Shown piece by piece: positions 6,998 to 13,967 of a stretch of 16,554 bases of DNA. A program made the translations under genes and the position numbers. Source of the DNA: Treponema sp. Lineage in GTDB: Bacteria > Spirochaetota > Spirochaetia > Treponematales > Breznakiellaceae. Every line of letters starts with the position of its first letter. Positions within the stretch are counted from its first letter, which is position 1. The notes beneath the pieces were generated by a model. The model was not told the DNA's origin and did not search any database. It saw only the letters and a list, made by a program, of their open reading frames with translations. The stretch covers positions 1 to 16,554 of the forward strand of contig JAITAW010000093.1 in assembly GCA_031283905.1 (NCBI GenBank), in the 5' to 3' direction.

Positions 6998-7732
6998 TTA
7001 CAAATTTATTTTGGCGGTTTCACCTCCCTCAAAAGATACGACCTTGTTTCTGCCTGAGTTTTTCGCCTGATAAAGCGCCTGATCCGCCTGATTGATGAGT
7101 TTTTCTATAAACGTATCATTTACACCGCCTTTGATATCCTCGTCCTCAATAGAGGTGACGCCGAAACTCGCCGTTATGAAAGCGGGTCCCGTCTCAAGCT
7201 GTACCGGCGAGGTTTCAAGCATTCTCCTAAACCGCTCGGCAATGGCAATACCGGTTTTTTTGCCCGCATTGTCAAAAAAGAAGAGAAACTCTTCGCCGCC
7301 ATAACGTCCAAGAAAATCGTTCTTTCTTATAGACGCGCTTATCAATGTCACCAGATGGCGCAACGCCTTGTCGCCCGCTACATGCCCATACTTGTCGTTA
7401 AATTTCTTAAAAAAATCAATATCCATCATCACAACACCACACGGCGTGTGATTCCTCATGTTTTTCTCTATTCCAATGAGAAGCTGCTCCATAAAAGCCC
7501 GGCGGTTTATGGCGCCGGTAAGCGGATCGTGATTCGCCAGGTACTGAAGGTGAGTTTCTCTCTCCTTAAACACCATCTTCTCAGACTTCATGCCGGAAAG
7601 TATTTTCCGTATGGATATGAGTTCCTTGTAAAGTTCACGGAATTCCGGTATGCCGGCGAATTCCTCATCAAGCTCAGGAGGAGGATCGTCTTGCAATAGT
7701 CTTAGAATATATTTCAGCATTTTATCTGCCAT
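6998..7732 (-). CDS. GGDEF diguanylate cyclase
   Basis: A 244-residue soluble protein. A short N-terminal helical region (1-65) leads into a complete GGDEF domain. This has the entry motif HDPLTGAINRR (68-78), the metal-binding MDIDFFKKFND (Asp104) and the active-site GGEEF at 145-149. An inhibitory-site RxxD (RKND 136-139) lies the usual five residues before it. It should make cyclic di-GMP from two GTP and be product-inhibited. No EAL domain, receiver or membrane segment is present, so the trigger must act through the short N-terminal part. ATG 7732 lacks a Shine-Dalgarno and lies eight bases after a perfect TATAAT. It follows mfd by 37 bases on the same strand and may be co-transcribed or separately started. 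Activity is a confident family inference. Confidence 0.93.
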   Translation of the reverse strand: MADKMLKYILRLLQDDPPPELDEEFAGIPEFRELYKELISIRKILSGMKSEKMVFKERETHLQYLANHDPLTGAINRRAFMEQLLIGIEKNMRNHTPCGVVMMDIDFFKKFNDKYGHVAGDKALRHLVTLISASIRKNDFLGRYGGEEFLFFFDNAGKKTGIAIAERFRRMLETSPVQLETGPAFITASFGVTSIEDEDIKGGVNDTFIEKLINQADQALYQAKNSGRNKVVSFEGGETAKINL

Positions 7733-7739
7733 AGCGTAT

Positions 7740-7768
7740 ATTATAGCTCAAAACGATAAAAAGTTCTA
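7740..7768 (-). promoter_or_regulatory. Promoter candidate for the diguanylate cyclase gene
   Basis: On the minus strand a perfect TATAAT (7745-7740) is preceded at 17 bases by TAGAAC (7768-7763), which matches only three of six -35 positions. Seven bases separate the -10 box from ATG 7732, so this would again give a nearly leaderless mRNA. The box overlaps no coding sequence. Confidence 0.45.
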
Positions 7769-7769
7769 C

Positions 7770-10700
7770 CTACCCAGACAGCGCAACCAACTTTTCCCTG
7801 ATAAATTCGCTTTTTTCTTTGAGGCCGATAGTTCCGGTCGCGAGCGTCACGACATTCGCCTGCTTGGGATCGAGTTTCACCTTGCCGCCGGACTCCTTCA
7901 TAAGCCGGATAAGCCGATCCACGCTCAGCTTCGCCACTTTGCTGAACGTGATCCGCGCAAGCCCCGCCCTTTCCCGTAGCGAGGAAACGCCGAGTTCGCG
8001 GCAGATGATGCGTATTTCGGCAAGGGAGAGAAGGCTCAACACCTCGTCGGGCAGAGGTCCAAAGCGGTCGAACAACTCGTCAATGATGCGGTCTTTGTCG
8101 GCTTTTTCCCGTACCGCGGCGATCTTTTTGTAGAATTCCATTTTGGTTTGGGCGGAATCAATGTACGAATCCGGAATAAAGCCCGAATACTCAAGCTCAA
8201 GCAGGGTTTCGCTTTCGCTTTCATACTCCGCGTTCTCAAGCCGTTGCACCGCCTCGTCTAAAAGCCGCATGTACATGTCGAAGCCCACCGAGTAGATGTC
8301 TCCGCTCTGTTCCTTGCCTAAAAGATTGCCCGCGCCCCGTATTTCCATGTCTTTCATGGCGATTTTAAAGCCGGATCCAAGCTCCGTAAAGTCAGAAATG
8401 GCTTGCAGCCGTTTCATGGCGGTTTCACTCGGCGATGTGTTTTTGGGATAGAAGAGGTAGGCGTACGCAAGCCGGTCGGAACGCCCCACTCTGCCACGCA
8501 GTTGGTAGAGTTGGGATACGCCGTATTTGTCCGCCCGATCTATGATGATAGTGTTCACATTCGGAATGTCGATGCCGTTCTCAATGATGGTGGTTGATAC
8601 AAGCACATGAAAGCCTCCGTGAATGAACCGGTGCATGACATCTTCCAGTTCATGCGACTCCATCTGTCCATGAGCCGTATCGATCAGCACTTCCGGCGCG
8701 AGCCGTTCCAGATGTATCCGTACATCGCGTAAATTCTCTATTTTATTGTGGAGGAAAAACACCTGTCCGCCGCGTTTGACCTCGCGCCGGATTGCGTCAA
8801 CTATCATCTCCTCGTTGTATTCGTCTATGACGGTCTCTATCGGCAACCTGTCGCGTGGCGGCGTGGCGAGCAGGCTCATGTCCCGTATCTTGAGAAGGCT
8901 CATGTGCAGCGTGCGCGGAATGGGAGTCGCGGACAGCGTGAGGCAGTCAACGTTGGTCTTGAGTTCTTTGAGCTTCTCTTTGTCTTTAACCCCAAAGCGC
9001 TGCTCCTCGTCAACCACAATAAGCCCCAGTCTTTTGAAGCGGACGTCTTTCTGAATGACGCGATGCGTACCAACCAGAAGATCGATCTCGCCTTTTCCAA
9101 CTTGTTCAAGAATTTCCCGCGTGTTTTTTCTGTCCACAAACCGCGAAAGCATGGCTATTTTCACCGGAAACCGCGAGAAACGCTCCTTGAAATTTTCAAA
9201 ATGTTGTTCCGCAAGCACGGTAGTCGGCGCGAGAAACACCGCCTGTTTGCCCGCCAGGATCGCCTTAAAGCAGGCGCGTACCGCGACTTCAGTCTTGCCA
9301 TAGCCCACGTCTCCGCATACGAGCCTGTCCATCGGCGCGGGACTTTCCATATCCGCTTTGATCTCCTCAACACACCGCAACTGATCTTCGGTCTCGTCAA
9401 ACGGAAAGGAGGCTTCAAACATAGTCTGCCATTCGGTGTCCCGCGGAAACGCGAAGCCCACGGACGCCTTGCGCTTGGAGTACAGATCGATAAGTTTTCG
9501 CGCCAGATCCTCGGCGGCTTTCTTTACACGGTTTTTGCGGTTTTCCCATGATTTTGATCCGATGGCGTCGAGCCTCGGCGCTTCGCCCTGATTTCCGATG
9601 TACCGCTGCACAAGATTCACTTGTTCAATCGGCACAAAAATCGTTTCCTCATCCGCATACTCGATTTTGATATAGTCCCGTTCATGCCCCAGCGCGCGGA
9701 TTCGGTCGATGCCCTTGAAAAGCCCGATCCCGTAGTTGATGTGAACCACATAATCGCCGGGCGTGAGATCGACAAACGTGTCGATGGCAACGCTCCGCGC
9801 CGTTTTCAGCGAACGGGGCGGCTGTCTGCGGGAATACCCGCGGGAGTATCCGGTGCGTCCAAAAATCTCGTTTTCCTGAACCAGCATGAATTTGCAGCCG
9901 CTCAGGGCGAACCCTGAGGAGACGGGGAGGGTTATGACTTGAAAGGAAGACGGGGCGCGGCGGTCCGCGCCGCCATCCCTCCCGCGCCGTTTTTCCCGCC
10001 CGGCTTTTTCTTCACTTTCCGCGTCTCGCCCATTCCCCACTATGCTCCGTATCCTGTCAGCCTGCACATCACTTTCCGTGGCAATCGTTATTTCCCAGCC
10101 GTCTTTCCCAAGAGCGCCGAATTCTTCTTTCAGGTAATTGATGTTGCCGAAAAAACTTCGCGGCGGGTCCGCTTCCGCGGAAAGGCGCGGCGCGGCGCAC
10201 AGCGCGGCGTCCTTTCCAAAGCGCTTCAAGCCCATGAATGATACGCTCCGCCCCGCCTGTTTCTCAAGCGCACCGAAACCAAGCAGGGCGCGTTCCGGCT
10301 TTGGAACCTCCCGTTCCCGTCTCGCTTTGAGATAAAAGCTCTCGTACTCCCGCATAAGGCTTTCTTCCGCGTTGACAAGCCGTTCTTTGTCAAAGAAATA
10401 CACAACGCCGTCTTTTACATAGTCAAGGAGCGTAGCGGTTTTCTCAAAAGCAAGGGGAAAAAGCATTTCTTCACCGGCGGCAGTACGTTTTGCGATGAGT
10501 TCTTCCACGATTGACCCGCCGCCGCCGGAAAACTCATCGAACAGCGCGAGATTGGCGCTCAAGGCGTCAATACGGTCGTCCGTCCAGACGACTTCTTTGA
10601 ACGGGCGCGCGATCAGCGCCGCCGTCTTTTCTCCGCCGCTCTGATCCTCCGGGTTAAATTTTTTGATGGATTCGATCACGTCAAAATCGAAAAGCACCCG

Positions 10701-11282
10701 GTACGCGTCATCATCGCCGGGCATAAACACATCCAGCACCTCGCCGCGCAACGCGAATTCCCCATGAGCCTGCACTTTCGGCGTCCGCGTGTAGCCGTAC
10801 TCCGCCAATTTCCCGGCGGCCTCCATCGTGTTGACCCTTTCTCCGGTTCTGAAAATCAGGGACAGGCTTTTAAGGTACTCAGGCGGCGGTACCGGCGTAA
10901 GGAACGCCCGTTCCGGCGCGATGACGCATCCCGCTTGCGCCCGGGCCATTTCGGACAGCACTTTTGCTCGTTCCCCGAACACGGGGGCAAAAGGGGCAAG
11001 GGGCCTGTACGCGATGGATTCCCACCACGGCAGTATCAACGCCCCGATGCCCAGGGCTTCAAGATTTGCCGCCAGATCCATCGCGTCAAATTCCGTGGGA
11101 ACAACGGCCAGAGACGTGTGGGGCAAAGGCTCTTCTTTCATAAACAGGGCGAGCAGAAAAGCCGGAAGAACGCCTTCCGCTTTTTCTATTTCCAGGGGGA
11201 AGCGCGCATTTTTATATGCCTTTATAATAGAAGAAACCGCGCCAGATTCTTGTATCTTTTTCAGAATAGGGGCTATGGACAT
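7770..11282 (-). CDS. mfd: Transcription-repair coupling factor Mfd
   Basis: At 1170 residues this is full length (E. coli Mfd has 1148). The N-terminal third is a UvrB-like module that recruits UvrA. Residues about 505-575 form the CarD-like RNA polymerase interaction domain (TPGDYVVHINYGIGLFKGI). The translocase follows with Walker A GDVGYGKTE (657-665), DEEQ (758-761), TLSATPIPRTL (782-792) and the GRVGRSDR helicase motif VI (930-937). The C-terminal TRCF domain lies around 1010-1120. Mfd removes stalled RNA polymerase at lesions and brings in excision repair. A charged, low-complexity loop at about 420-445 (EEKAGREKRRGRDGG) is likely a lineage-specific disordered insert. ATG 11282 has AGG five bases upstream. 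The many long open frames antisense to this gene are composition artefacts. Confidence 0.97.
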   Translation of the reverse strand: MSIAPILKKIQESGAVSSIIKAYKNARFPLEIEKAEGVLPAFLLALFMKEEPLPHTSLAVVPTEFDAMDLAANLEALGIGALILPWWESIAYRPLAPFAPVFGERAKVLSEMARAQAGCVIAPERAFLTPVPPPEYLKSLSLIFRTGERVNTMEAAGKLAEYGYTRTPKVQAHGEFALRGEVLDVFMPGDDDAYRVLFDFDVIESIKKFNPEDQSGGEKTAALIARPFKEVVWTDDRIDALSANLALFDEFSGGGGSIVEELIAKRTAAGEEMLFPLAFEKTATLLDYVKDGVVYFFDKERLVNAEESLMREYESFYLKARREREVPKPERALLGFGALEKQAGRSVSFMGLKRFGKDAALCAAPRLSAEADPPRSFFGNINYLKEEFGALGKDGWEITIATESDVQADRIRSIVGNGRDAESEEKAGREKRRGRDGGADRRAPSSFQVITLPVSSGFALSGCKFMLVQENEIFGRTGYSRGYSRRQPPRSLKTARSVAIDTFVDLTPGDYVVHINYGIGLFKGIDRIRALGHERDYIKIEYADEETIFVPIEQVNLVQRYIGNQGEAPRLDAIGSKSWENRKNRVKKAAEDLARKLIDLYSKRKASVGFAFPRDTEWQTMFEASFPFDETEDQLRCVEEIKADMESPAPMDRLVCGDVGYGKTEVAVRACFKAILAGKQAVFLAPTTVLAEQHFENFKERFSRFPVKIAMLSRFVDRKNTREILEQVGKGEIDLLVGTHRVIQKDVRFKRLGLIVVDEEQRFGVKDKEKLKELKTNVDCLTLSATPIPRTLHMSLLKIRDMSLLATPPRDRLPIETVIDEYNEEMIVDAIRREVKRGGQVFFLHNKIENLRDVRIHLERLAPEVLIDTAHGQMESHELEDVMHRFIHGGFHVLVSTTIIENGIDIPNVNTIIIDRADKYGVSQLYQLRGRVGRSDRLAYAYLFYPKNTSPSETAMKRLQAISDFTELGSGFKIAMKDMEIRGAGNLLGKEQSGDIYSVGFDMYMRLLDEAVQRLENAEYESESETLLELEYSGFIPDSYIDSAQTKMEFYKKIAAVREKADKDRIIDELFDRFGPLPDEVLSLLSLAEIRIICRELGVSSLRERAGLARITFSKVAKLSVDRLIRLMKESGGKVKLDPKQANVVTLATGTIGLKEKSEFIREKLVALSG

Positions 11283-11397
11283 AAAAACCTGCCGAAATTA
11301 ATGGTTTGACACTCTGAGAAAGCCTCCGGTGTCATACACGCCTAATGACGGTACCGGTAGTATACGTTGTTATGATAAAAAAATCTATTACGTACAG

Positions 11398-11428
11398 GGC
11401 TTCACGCAACGCGCTTTATGCGTAAGCC
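11398..11428. repeat. Inverted repeat (bulged hairpin)
   Basis: GGCTTCACGCA (11398-11408) pairs with TGCGTAAGCC (11419-11428) as ten base pairs with one bulged C, around a 10-base loop. There is no U-run on either side, so a terminator is not supported. Confidence 0.5.
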
Positions 11429-11472
11429 GGTGATGGCGTAAGAGAATCCTCTCTGACTTTCATGTATATAAC

Positions 11473-11490
11473 GGCTTGTAACTACAAGCC
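11473..11490. repeat. Perfect 8-base palindrome
   Basis: GGCTTGTA (11473-11480) and TACAAGCC (11483-11490) are exact reverse complements two bases apart. It could be an operator-like site or part of a mobile-element end; no partner gene is evident. Confidence 0.5.
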
Positions 11491-11658
11491 TACAAACGTT
11501 CCACTATTGTTACGCAACACGGCGCCGGTCAAGACTGGTTTCGATGTATGGATAGCCGCCGCGTATTCCAGAAAGTAACGATGTACGTTTCATACCTCCT
11601 AAAGGAAAGAGAACCAAGCGCGTTGCCGCTCCGTCCCTACCGGCGGCATACCGACAAT

Positions 11659-11686
11659 TGGAATTCTCCGGAAGTGATGGACAGTA
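11659..11686. repeat. Likely terminal inverted repeat of the IS3-family remnant
   Basis: The 28 bases start with TGGAATTCTC and end with GGACAGTA, three bases outside the transposase stop. They resemble IS3-family ends, which start with TG and carry a TGTCCA-type block on the other strand. The matching left-hand repeat is not visible, in line with a one-ended remnant. Confidence 0.5.
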
Positions 11687-11688
11687 GG

Positions 11689-11964
11689 TTAAGCGGCGTT
11701 ACAATGTGTTAATGCTATCGGTATAGCATAGCCGGGCATCGAATGTCTACGGCGCTTATTATAATATAGTTCTATATACTCAAATACCGCAAGCCTCCCT
11801 TCCGGCTTATCCGCTTCCGCTTTTAACGTCTTGAAAAAACTCTCCGCGCAGGCCTTGTCCCAACGGTTCCCTTTCCCGCTCATACTCACCCGCAGACACC
11901 GCGCCAAAAGCGCCTCCCGAAATTCTTTACCGCGCTACTGTAGGCCCCGGTCTCAATGAAAGCG
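11689..11964 (-). pseudogene. IS3-family transposase OrfB, C-terminal remnant
   Basis: The last 72 residues are open from about 11907 and match the end of the IS3-family integrase-type transposase: SMSGKGNRWDKACAESFFKTLKAE, with the catalytic Glu, then FEYIELYYNKRRRHS. Read further upstream in the same frame, it continues KEFREALLARCL, and before that the second catalytic motif survives as FH-stop-DRG-L-Q-stop. The stops are TGA 11955-11953 and TAG 11937-11935, where working copies have Ser and Tyr. Everything before about 11975 is lost, where it abuts an IS30 remnant read on the other strand. It cannot make active transposase. Confidence 0.88.
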
Positions 11965-11979
11965 TAACCTCTCCACTCC

Positions 11980-12259
11980 TATGACAACGGGCTGGAAAAC
12001 GCCCCGCATGGACTTACGAACGGTGAGCTTGGTGTAAAATCATATTTCTGTAAACCCTACCACGTCCGGGAAAAAGGGAGCATAGAAAACCGCAACGGGA
12101 TATTGAGATATATTTCCCAAGCGACACGATTGACACTTGACGACACGGAAAAAGATAGATGTAGTGAGTAAGATAAACGCGATGCCGATGAAGTGTTTGG
12201 GTTTTAAAACCCCTGCAGAGGTTTTTGTCGAATGCGGCGGTGTTGCACTTGCCTGTTGA
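11980..12259 (+). pseudogene. IS30-family transposase, C-terminal remnant with frameshift
   Basis: From 11980 one frame reads YDNGLENAPHGLTNGELG, then VKSYFCKPYHVREKGSIENR and NGILRYISQ. This is the IS30 DDE region with Asp in YDNG and the catalytic Glu in ENRNG. That frame stops at TAA 12169-12171. The next frame carries on with INAMPMKCLGFKTPAEVF and ends VALAC at TGA 12257-12259, the usual IS30 finish (P-x-K-C-L-G-x-x-T-P-A-E-V-F). A one-base frameshift near 12160-12173 and loss of the N-terminal half make it a pseudogene. The GGTGTTGCACTTGC at its end is typical of IS30-family terminal repeats. Its 5' edge touches the IS3 remnant. Confidence 0.85.
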
Positions 12260-12261
12260 AT

Positions 12262-12308
12262 CCGTGGTCCACAAAGCAATATAGTGTGATTAACAGAGTC
12301 TCGTTCAT
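12262..12308 (-). pseudogene. Possible N-terminal scrap of a third transposase
   Basis: On the minus strand an ATG at 12308 with a good AAGGAG (12323-12318, nine-base spacing) starts MNETLLITLYCFVDHGF and then runs into the IS30 end. The start resembles the N-termini of IS982/IS4-type transposases as I remember them (a hydrophobic IT-Y-x-x-VD segment). If so, IS30 cut it after about 15 codons. The match is short, so this is a weak call. Confidence 0.35.
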
Positions 12309-12402
12309 ATCACCCATCTCCTTGAGGTTTTGTGTACGTGACATAATCTTATCAGGAGGCGGGTGTTCTTTCTTCTTCATCGTAAAAACTCGACATTCGG
12401 CC

Positions 12403-12930
12403 TTGAATATTATTTTCGCGGGACAGGACCGAACCGAATTCGACAAAAAATTTAACGTCTATAAATTGGGGAATTATCATAAACAGACACAACACGATAC
12501 GAACCTATTTGCAAGCCGCGATAAACTTCAAGATGTATTCAGCGGGATATCCGAAATTTCTCCAGCCTACAATGAATATGAGTATATGACGAACTTGAAC
12601 GCAGTTATGGCCACATTGAAGCAAAGATTGTATAACAAAATTAACGTTGCCGCCGTTACAAATGAATGTCTGCTTAATCAAATAGGGGAAGATATTCCGC
12701 AGTTCCAGGCAATGGCAGACGACCTTGCAGATATTGGTATCAATACCGATATCAGTTATACTTGGGCCGAAGTTTCACAAGAAACTCAAAAAACCGGCGT
12801 CTTAATGGCGAATTTTAACACGCAATCGGTGAAACAGAAAAAAGAACAAACCAACACAAGGGTTGGAAATTTGCTTACGCACTTTAACCTCGCATTTATC
12901 AAGGGACGGGAAGAAGTCGCGGAGGCATAA
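12403..12930 (+). pseudogene. Unrecognised gene, probably 5'-truncated
   Basis: The frame is open from 12232 to TAA 12930, but its first part runs through IS30 and transposase leader sequence and looks non-coding. Protein-like sequence begins near FDKKFNVYKLGNY (about 12439). The roughly 165 residues after that are polar and rich in Asn, Gln, Lys and Thr, mainly helical, with no membrane segment. Landmarks are AYNEYEYMTNLNAVMATLKQ, CLLNQIGEDIPQFQAMADDL, and a tail FNLAFIKGREEVAEA. I do not recognise a family. No ribosome site precedes a plausible in-frame start: TTG 12403 and ATG 12586 are the options. It is therefore probably the 3' part of a gene cut by insertion-sequence activity. The 3' end appears intact. 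Confidence 0.5.
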
Positions 12931-12956
12931 ACGGTTGTTACAATCTTAGATAAATT

Positions 12957-12985
12957 TTGTAAGCATTATTTGTAAACATTATAAA
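12957..12985 (+). promoter_or_regulatory. Promoter candidate before the structured element
   Basis: TTGTAA (12957-12962), a 17-base spacer and TATAAA (12980-12985) fit a sigma-70 promoter with four of six and five of six matches. Transcription would start near 12992, just before the hairpin-rich GC stretch. The surrounding DNA is AT-rich, so a chance match is possible. Confidence 0.45.
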
Positions 12986-12991
12986 AATTAT

Positions 12992-13211
12992 TGGAGTATT
13001 ACGCATTTCAGCGAAGCGGGCGTAATTCCGCAAGAACCGGGAAACCGGCCCGTGGAATTGCACCCGTTACTTTACGGCGCGGCTCCTGCCTTTGCCGGTT
13101 TCCCGCGCGCGGCCACATGGAACCGGGCAAGCTAGCAACCTGTTGCGCTTGTAGATTATCGTGGCTGCTTTGGCAGTTTGCAAAGTAAAAATGCACTTTC
13201 GTGCATTTTTT
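12992..13211 (+). ncRNA. Candidate structured non-coding RNA
   Basis: After an AT-rich lead, 13010-13190 is GC-rich and made of consecutive hairpins. They are GCGG/CCGC near 13016-13030, CCGG-GAAA-CCGG (13037-13048, a GNRA-type loop), GTG/CAC, CCGT/ACGG and a 12-base perfect inverted repeat (13038-13049 with 13094-13105). Beyond these come CAAGC-GCAAC/GTTGC-GCTTG near 13128-13152 and CTGC-TTTG-GCAG. It ends with an intrinsic terminator at 13187-13211 and has a promoter-like sequence at 12957. I checked for SRP RNA, RNase P, tmRNA and the cobalamin riboswitch and saw none of their cores. It may instead be a dispersed palindromic repeat. No coding frame here is convincing. Confidence 0.35.
13187..13211. 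terminator. Intrinsic terminator, usable in both directions
   Basis: AAAAATGCAC (13187-13196) pairs perfectly with GTGCATTTTT (13201-13210) around the TTTC loop, with a U-run at the 3' end on either strand. It lies about 50 bases beyond the frdB stop, so it should end the frd operon (minus strand) and any plus-strand transcript from the structured element. Confidence 0.85.
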
Positions 13212-13261
13212 ATTCGATTTTATGCGCGAAGCGCAACAAACTACTAGAAGCTAGATAAAAA

Positions 13262-13963
13262 TTACCTGTTCCACACGGCTATCGCGTTGGAACGCACGAG
13301 CAAATCCTCAACGGGAAGCTTCACGGGGCATACCTCGTGGCAGGAAAGCGATTGACTGCAACCGTTCCAGTATCGCTTTCTATATTCCGCGGCCATCTCT
13401 TTGCGGTGTTCCCCATGACCGCTCTGCTCGAATATCCGGTAGGCGTTTACGGACAGCGCCGCCCCGCAGAAGTCTTCGCCGCATACAAAGTTCGGGCAGA
13501 CTTCGAGGCAGCATCCGCACATCAAGCACCTCGCCGACTGGTATAACGCTTCGTGTCTCCTTTCCGGCAACGAAGCCTTATCTTCAAGCCACAATCCCGC
13601 CTCTTTGCAGTGCTTGAACAACACGCTCCTGTCCACGATCAGGTCGGACACGATGGGAAATTTGGCGAGCGGTTCCAGGGTGATTCTCCGCTTTGGGAAA
13701 TCCCTCAAAAATTGTGAACACGCGAGTTTTGGCGCTCCGTTGATTCGCATCGCACAGGCGCCGCATTTGCGCTGTAGGCAACTGCATTCCCAGAAGATCG
13801 GCTCCGCCGTCTTCCCGTCCGCGTCAACGAGCGGCGTTCTGCTGTTCAGCTCCTCCAATACGGCGGCAATAGCCGCCTCGCCATCGTCCTCCACGATGAA
13901 GGATTGCAGATACGGCGGAGAATTCGGGGATTCTTGACGTTTGACTTGAATGATAAACTCCAT
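13262..13963 (-). CDS. frdB: Fumarate reductase iron-sulfur subunit
   Basis: A 233-residue electron-transfer subunit with all three clusters. The [2Fe-2S] ligands are Cys62, 67, 70 and 82 (CSCLQRKCGACAM...LAC). The [4Fe-4S] ligands are Cys146, 149, 152 and 212. The [3Fe-4S] ligands are Cys156, 202 and 208 (CLMCGCCLEVCP; CSQSLSCHEVCP). It passes electrons from quinol at the membrane anchor to FAD in FrdA. The frame is open well upstream inside frdA, but ATG 13963, preceded by GGTGAAG, gives the normal MEFIIQV start and a family-size protein; it lies four bases after the frdA stop. It is the last gene of the operon and is followed by an intrinsic terminator. A succinate dehydrogenase working in reverse cannot be excluded; the fermentative context favours fumarate reduction. 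Confidence 0.93.
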   Translation of the reverse strand: MEFIIQVKRQESPNSPPYLQSFIVEDDGEAAIAAVLEELNSRTPLVDADGKTAEPIFWECSCLQRKCGACAMRINGAPKLACSQFLRDFPKRRITLEPLAKFPIVSDLIVDRSVLFKHCKEAGLWLEDKASLPERRHEALYQSARCLMCGCCLEVCPNFVCGEDFCGAALSVNAYRIFEQSGHGEHRKEMAAEYRKRYWNGCSQSLSCHEVCPVKLPVEDLLVRSNAIAVWNR

Positions 13964-13967
13964 AACT

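Larger units (their letters stand above)
11283..11657. other. Non-coding gap rich in small palindromes
   Basis: There is no gene I can support between mfd and the IS remnants. TGACAC/GTGTCA arms (11305-11332 region) lie just upstream of mfd. Further on are a bulged 10-pair hairpin (11398-11428), AGAGA-ATCC-TCTCT (11441-11454) and an 8-base perfect palindrome (11473-11490). No clear promoter for mfd was found. This may be the remains of older insertions. Confidence 0.5.

Noticed and set aside
8748..9551. A 267-codon open frame antisense to mfd
   Set aside because: It lies wholly inside the well-supported mfd gene, has no family resemblance and arises from the GC bias of the opposite strand; the same holds for 10764-11309.
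11510..11593. 27-codon minus-strand frame with AGGAGG next to its ATG
   Set aside because: The ribosome site is only one base from the ATG, too close to work well, and the peptide has no recognisable feature.
12232..12402. First 57 codons of the open frame that ends at 12930
   Set aside because: They run through the IS30 end and a transposase leader in a non-coding frame, with Cys/Phe-rich sequence unlike the rest of the protein.
13040..13110. Resemblance to a cobalamin riboswitch (GGGTGCAATTCC on the minus strand)
   Set aside because: The other conserved boxes are absent or in the wrong order, and no B12-related gene follows.
13008..13196. Two overlapping 60-65 codon frames, one on each strand
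   Set aside because: Both lie in the hairpin-rich element, start without ribosome sites (one at TTG) and show no protein-like features.
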